From contig CALGGV010000304.1 in NCBI GenBank assembly GCA_937915725.1, positions 1-9,179 of the forward strand: a stretch of 9,179 bases of DNA, written 5' to 3'. The notes below the pieces were generated by a model, which made no database searches, had not been told where the DNA came from, and saw only the letters and a program-made list of their open reading frames with translations. Made by a program: the position numbers and the translations under genes. Below, piece after piece: positions 6,229 through 9,179 of this stretch (position 1 is its first letter; every line of letters starts with the position of its first letter). This stretch comes from an uncultured Selenomonadales bacterium (lineage in GTDB: Bacteria > Bacillota > Negativicutes > Selenomonadales > Selenomonadaceae).

Positions 6229-7026
6229 CTATTTTACAAAACGCGGCTTTAAAATTAAAGTTACAAAATAAATTACCGCCGCACAAACTACTATTGTGGA
6301 GCCTGCCGCAGAATTTAATTCATATGCCAAAAATAATCCCGTCAAGCCGGAAATTAAAGCCGTTGCTACGCTCAAGGCGTGGTAAGTTTTTACAGAATTT
6401 GTAACATTTCTTGCCGCCGCCGCCGGTAAAACTAAAAGCGCGTTGATTATCAAAATTCCTACCCATTGAATTGAAAGGGCTACAACTACCGCCAAAATTA
6501 CCGCAAATGCCGATTCAATTTTTTGTGTGGCAATTCCGCGACTGCGCGCCAAAGTTTTATTCACGGACGAAATTAAAAGCTTGTTAAATAAAAAAATCCA
6601 GCTGATAAAAACTAAAACAAAAACCGCGCCCAGCCAAATTAAATCTTCCTGCGAAATTGAAAGTAAATCGCCGATTAAAAATCTGGAAAATTTATTAAAT
6701 TGCCCGCCCGCCGACATTAACATTAAACCTAGTGCAATAGCCGTTGAACTGAAAACGCCAATTACTGTATCTGCGCCGCTGTGCGCTTTATTTTTTATGT
6801 AGGTTATCAGCAATGCAAAAATTATTGAAAAAATTATCAGTCCAAAAATTTCTGAGCCGACACCAATTAACGCGCCTATCGCAATTCCTGTAAAAGCCCC
6901 GTGTCCCAATGAATCAGAAAAAAACGCCATTCTGTTTGAGACAACCATTGTTGATAAAATCCCAAAAAGTGGCGTTACTAAAATTACTGCGCAAAGCGCG
7001 TTCCTCATAAATTCAAATTCAAACAA
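6229..7026 (-). CDS. ABC-3 family metal transporter permease (ZnuB/MntB type)
   Basis: The membrane subunit of a zinc or manganese ABC importer, 265 residues with about seven to eight hydrophobic helices. Family motifs are visible: FFSDSLGHGAFTGIAIG near residues 36-51, ADTVIGVFSSTAIALG in the middle, and VGILIINALLVLPAAAAR near 189-207. I chose TTG at 7026 because AAGGA lies 7 bases upstream (7034-7038) and the product then begins MFEFEFMRNAL, like typical ZnuB proteins; a TTG at 7053 lacks a ribosome site and overlaps the ctpA stop, and an ATG at 7008 is also possible. The ATPase (ZnuC) and substrate-binding protein (ZnuA) that normally accompany the permease are missing from the window; ctpA lies directly upstream instead. 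Metal specificity cannot be told from the sequence. Confidence 0.9.
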   Translation of the reverse strand: MFEFEFMRNALCAVILVTPLFGILSTMVVSNRMAFFSDSLGHGAFTGIAIGALIGVGSEIFGLIIFSIIFALLITYIKNKAHSGADTVIGVFSSTAIALGLMLMSAGGQFNKFSRFLIGDLLSISQEDLIWLGAVFVLVFISWIFLFNKLLISSVNKTLARSRGIATQKIESAFAVILAVVVALSIQWVGILIINALLVLPAAAARNVTNSVKTYHALSVATALISGLTGLFLAYELNSAAGSTIVVCAAVIYFVTLILKPRFVK

Positions 7027-7033
7027 GTTATAA

Positions 7034-7038
7034 TCCTT
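7034..7038 (-). promoter_or_regulatory. Ribosome site deciding the permease start
   Basis: Minus-strand AAGGA lies 7 bases before the TTG at 7026. It is the only reasonable Shine-Dalgarno match among the three possible starts (TTG 7053, TTG 7026, ATG 7008) and lies just past the ctpA stop codon. Confidence 0.55.
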
Positions 7039-7049
7039 ATTTCCTAAAA

Positions 7050-8249
7050 TCAACCATTATCGTCAAATAAAATTTTTCCGGAGTCAAGTTGTTTTGCCAA
7101 AAGTTCTTCAGCCGTCCTAAGTTGCACATCGTCAAAATAATCTGTTGCGAGTTCACGTGAAACAGGCAACGGCGTTTCAAGTTCAACTTCAACATCGGGG
7201 GCAATTCCCGTGCCGTCGATACTGCGCCCTTTGGGCGTGTAATATTTGGCGATTGTAAGTTTTAAGCCGTCATCTTGAAACATTGGAATTACAGTTTGAA
7301 CGGAGCCTTTGCCATAAGATTTTTGCCCGACAATTAAAGCCGCCTTAGTGTCTTGCAACGCGCCGCTTAAAAGTTCGGACGCGCTCGCACTGTTTTTATC
7401 AATCAAAACTACTATTGGAAATTTTGCTTGTTGCAAATTTGAAGTATAAACTTCCTTTTCGCCGTCACGTTTGATAACTGAAACGATTGTACCTGCCGGA
7501 ACAATTTCTTGTGCAATTTCAACGCAACTTGTGATTAAGCCGCCGGGATTTTGGCGCAAATCTAAGATAAAGCCTTTCATTCCTTGTTGTTCAAGTTCAT
7601 TGAGTTTTGCTTTAAATTCTTGTCCGGTATTTTCACTGAAATTTGAAATTCTGATATAGCCTTCACGGTCGTCAAGCATTTTCCCTGCCACAGTTTGAAC
7701 TTTGATAACTTCGCGGGTAATGGTGTAGGTTTTATCTTCTTCATTTTCACGGCGGATTAAAAGTTCAACATTTGTTCCAACTTCGCCACGAATTTTCATT
7801 GCAACTTCAGCGGGATCAATTTCTTCTATTGGTTGAGAATTTACGGCTAAAATTGAATCGCCCGCTCTAAGTCCGACTTTTTCGCCGGGACTATCCGGAA
7901 TTACGCCCAAAACGTAAACGCCGCCATCTTTAAAACCCATATAAACTCCAATACCGCCAAAACTGCCGCTAGTTTCTGCTTTAAGTTGCCCGTAAAGTCT
8001 CGGTTCAAGATAAATTGAATGAGGATCGCCCAATGAACGTACCATTCCGCTAATTGCGCCGGCAATTAATTTATCTTCGTCAACTTCTTGGACGTACTGT
8101 GATTCAATGAAACGCATTGCGCCAATAAGCCGTGTTAAATTTCCGGCAGTCTTTGAATCAAAACTTAACGCAAAGCACAGCCCGACAATCGTACCTATCG
8201 AACTTATCAATGCAATTATGATAATTCCAATGATTATTTTTTTATTCAT
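7050..8249 (-). CDS. ctpA: S41 family carboxy-terminal processing protease
   Basis: A 399-residue serine protease with a Ser-Lys-Gln catalytic triad, which trims C-termini of envelope proteins outside the cytoplasmic membrane. Residues 5-29 form an N-terminal signal anchor (very Ile-rich). A conserved stretch SLGDPHSIYLEP (72-83) precedes the PDZ domain at about 96-168 (GGIGVYMG, GLRAGDSILAVN). The protease core carries GFILDLRQNPGG (226-237), DKNSASASELLSGALQD with Ser289, and QKSYGKGSVQ with Lys314 and Gln318; the spacings of 25 and 4 residues equal those of Bacillus CtpB (Ser309, Lys334, Gln338). The protein ends soon after the core, without a peptidoglycan-binding domain. GGGGA lies about 6 bases before the ATG. 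It has its own promoter and is probably co-transcribed with the metal permease downstream. Confidence 0.95.
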   Translation of the reverse strand: MNKKIIIGIIIIALISSIGTIVGLCFALSFDSKTAGNLTRLIGAMRFIESQYVQEVDEDKLIAGAISGMVRSLGDPHSIYLEPRLYGQLKAETSGSFGGIGVYMGFKDGGVYVLGVIPDSPGEKVGLRAGDSILAVNSQPIEEIDPAEVAMKIRGEVGTNVELLIRRENEEDKTYTITREVIKVQTVAGKMLDDREGYIRISNFSENTGQEFKAKLNELEQQGMKGFILDLRQNPGGLITSCVEIAQEIVPAGTIVSVIKRDGEKEVYTSNLQQAKFPIVVLIDKNSASASELLSGALQDTKAALIVGQKSYGKGSVQTVIPMFQDDGLKLTIAKYYTPKGRSIDGTGIAPDVEVELETPLPVSRELATDYFDDVQLRTAEELLAKQLDSGKILFDDNG

Positions 8250-8287
8250 TAATTTTCCCCGTTTAACTTTAAATTTTTTATCTTGAT

Positions 8288-8317
8288 ATTTTATTTTAAA
8301 CGGTGTAACTTTGTCAA
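8288..8317 (-). promoter_or_regulatory. Promoter of the ctpA operon
   Basis: On the minus strand a perfect TTGACA (8312-8317) is followed after 18 bases by TAAAAT (8288-8293). Transcription would start near 8281, about 32 bases before the ctpA ATG. It lies in the 94-base gap after ung, in which I see no intrinsic terminator, so read-through from ung is also possible. Confidence 0.7.
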
Positions 8318-8343
8318 TAAATTTAGATTTTTGGGCTAAAGTT

Positions 8344-9009
8344 TTAAATTTGCCAATCGATAGGTTTTTCTCCGACAGAAATTAAGAAGTCATTGACTTT
8401 TGAGAAAGGACGACTGCCAAAAAATCCTCTGTCAGCAGAAAGTGGGCTGGGGTGTGCAGATTCTACGATAAAATGTTTTGGATTAGTTATCATAGACTTT
8501 TTCGCTCGCGCAGGATTTCCCCATAAAATAAAAGCCAAAGGTTTTTCGTGTTCGTTCAAAAGTTCAATGATTCTGTTTGTAAAAATTTCCCAGCCCTTGC
8601 CTTTGTGAGAATTTGCGGCGTGCGCTCGTACCGTCAAAACTGCGTTCAAAAGTAAAACGCCTTGATCTGCCCATGATTTTAAGCAACCGGTTTTTGGAAT
8701 TGTGCAACCTAAATCTGCGCGAAGTTCCTTAAAAATATTTACAAGCGAAGGCGGCGGCGGAACATTCGGCAAAACAGAAAAGCTTAAGCCGTGCGCTTGC
8801 CCCGGCTCGTGGTAAGGGTCTTGTCCCAAAATTACAACTTTTGTATCTGCATAACTTGTGAAATGTAAAGCATTAAAAATATCGTACATATCAGGAAAAA
8901 TTTCCCGCGTGCGATATTCGCTAATCAAAAATTTTCTCAATTCTTGATAATACGGTTTTTGTAATTCTTCATTGAGTAAATTTGCCCAATCATTTTTGAA
9001 AATCTGCAT
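8344..9009 (-). CDS. ung: Uracil-DNA glycosylase, family 1
   Basis: Removes uracil from DNA (from cytosine deamination or dUTP incorporation), leaving an abasic site for base excision repair. The 221-residue protein is full length. The catalytic water-activating loop is GQDPYH with Asp64, the same number as in E. coli Ung. Further family motifs: PPPPSLVNIFKEL (about 84-96), LLLNAVLTVRA with Asn122, KGKGWEIF, ILWGNPARAK and the DNA-intercalating loop ESAHPSPLSA with His186. No residue of the known active site is missing. The ATG has AAGGTGG 7 bases upstream. It is transcribed divergently from the glycosyltransferase gene, and its ribosome site partly overlaps the -35 region of that gene on the other strand. 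The downstream neighbour ctpA has its own promoter. Confidence 0.98.
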   Translation of the reverse strand: MQIFKNDWANLLNEELQKPYYQELRKFLISEYRTREIFPDMYDIFNALHFTSYADTKVVILGQDPYHEPGQAHGLSFSVLPNVPPPPSLVNIFKELRADLGCTIPKTGCLKSWADQGVLLLNAVLTVRAHAANSHKGKGWEIFTNRIIELLNEHEKPLAFILWGNPARAKKSMITNPKHFIVESAHPSPLSADRGFFGSRPFSKVNDFLISVGEKPIDWQI

Positions 9010-9021
9010 AACAATTCCACC

Positions 9022-9050
9022 TTGTCAATTTTTCTATCAACTGCTAAAAT
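9022..9050 (+). promoter_or_regulatory. Extended -10 promoter of the glycosyltransferase gene
   Basis: TTGTCA (9022-9027), a 17-base spacer and TAAAAT (9045-9050) preceded by TGC, an extended -10. Transcription would start near 9057, about 30 bases before the TTG start at 9087. Confidence 0.7.
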
Positions 9051-9086
9051 CCTAAAAAAGTTTGAATTTGAAAGGAGCTGTGATTT

Positions 9087-9179
9087 TTGTCCACTGAATA
9101 TAAAAATATTTTAATAAACGCACTTGTAAATTTGGGCGACGTAGTTTTGACAACTGCCGCGCTCGATTTAATTAAAAAA
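9087..9179 (+). CDS. Glycosyltransferase family 9 (heptosyltransferase-like), N-terminal fragment
   Basis: Only the first 31 codons are in the window; the gene continues past the right edge. The visible part reads ILINALVNLGDVVLTTAALD, which matches the N-terminal nucleotide-sugar-binding strand and loop (LGDVVLTTP-like) of GT9 enzymes such as WaaC and WaaF. These add heptose or similar sugars to the lipopolysaccharide core on the inner face of the cytoplasmic membrane. The start is TTG, with AAAGGAG 9 bases upstream (9071-9077); a nearby GTG at 9080 is in another frame and stops quickly. If the full gene is a true heptosyltransferase, the cell has an outer membrane. The exact acceptor cannot be judged from the fragment. 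Confidence 0.75.
   Translation, partial: MSTEYKNILINALVNLGDVVLTTAALDLIKK

Noticed and set aside
5979..7026. A toxin-antitoxin module formed by the DUF1902 protein and a neighbour.
   Set aside because: The only adjacent gene is a membrane permease; no HicA-type frame of about 60 codons exists on either side.

Overview
The window is AT-rich and gene-dense, and it looks chromosomal. It probably comes from an anaerobic Firmicute. The ylqD-rimM pair and strong AGGAGG-type Shine-Dalgarno sites point to Firmicutes. The start of a GT9 (heptosyltransferase-type) glycosyltransferase at the right edge hints at a diderm lineage such as Negativicutes. That placement is an inference from gene content, not a database match. 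At least four genes appear to start with TTG.

Left block, + strand (about 70-3310): a promoter, then aroB (3-dehydroquinate synthase), an OGG1-like 8-oxoguanine DNA glycosylase and a secreted phosphodiester glycosidase-domain (NAGPA) protein. The last two overlap at TAATG. This operon converges on the minus-strand ylqD-rimM operon. Between the two stop codons lies a striking array of 7-bp repeats (TGCCT core) that folds back on a matching left arm.

Middle block, - strand (about 3410-5978): ylqD-rimM has its own consensus promoter (TTGCCA-17-TATAAT). Next comes a 405-residue protein that joins an N-terminal helix-turn-helix-like domain to a C-terminal von Willebrand A domain with an intact MIDAS; it ends at a clean intrinsic terminator. 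Upstream of it are 259 bp without a credible gene. They hold a strong small hairpin and a larger nested fold-back, possibly a dispersed repeat or a structured RNA.

Right block, mostly - strand (5979-9009): ung (uracil-DNA glycosylase), then ctpA (S41 carboxy-terminal processing protease, own promoter), an ABC-3 metal permease (ZnuB/MntB type) whose partner genes are absent here, and a small DUF1902 (HicB-like) protein. The last three are packed tightly enough to be one transcript. Divergent from ung, the GT9 gene starts at 9087 on the + strand behind an extended -10 promoter and runs off the window.

Most genes are ordinary housekeeping genes. I see no obvious multi-gene defence or mobile system. 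The least conventional elements are the HTH-vWA protein with its structured upstream region, the heptad-repeat hairpin, and the orphan metal permease behind ctpA. Two base-excision-repair glycosylases (OGG type and UNG) occur in the same 9 kb but in separate operons.
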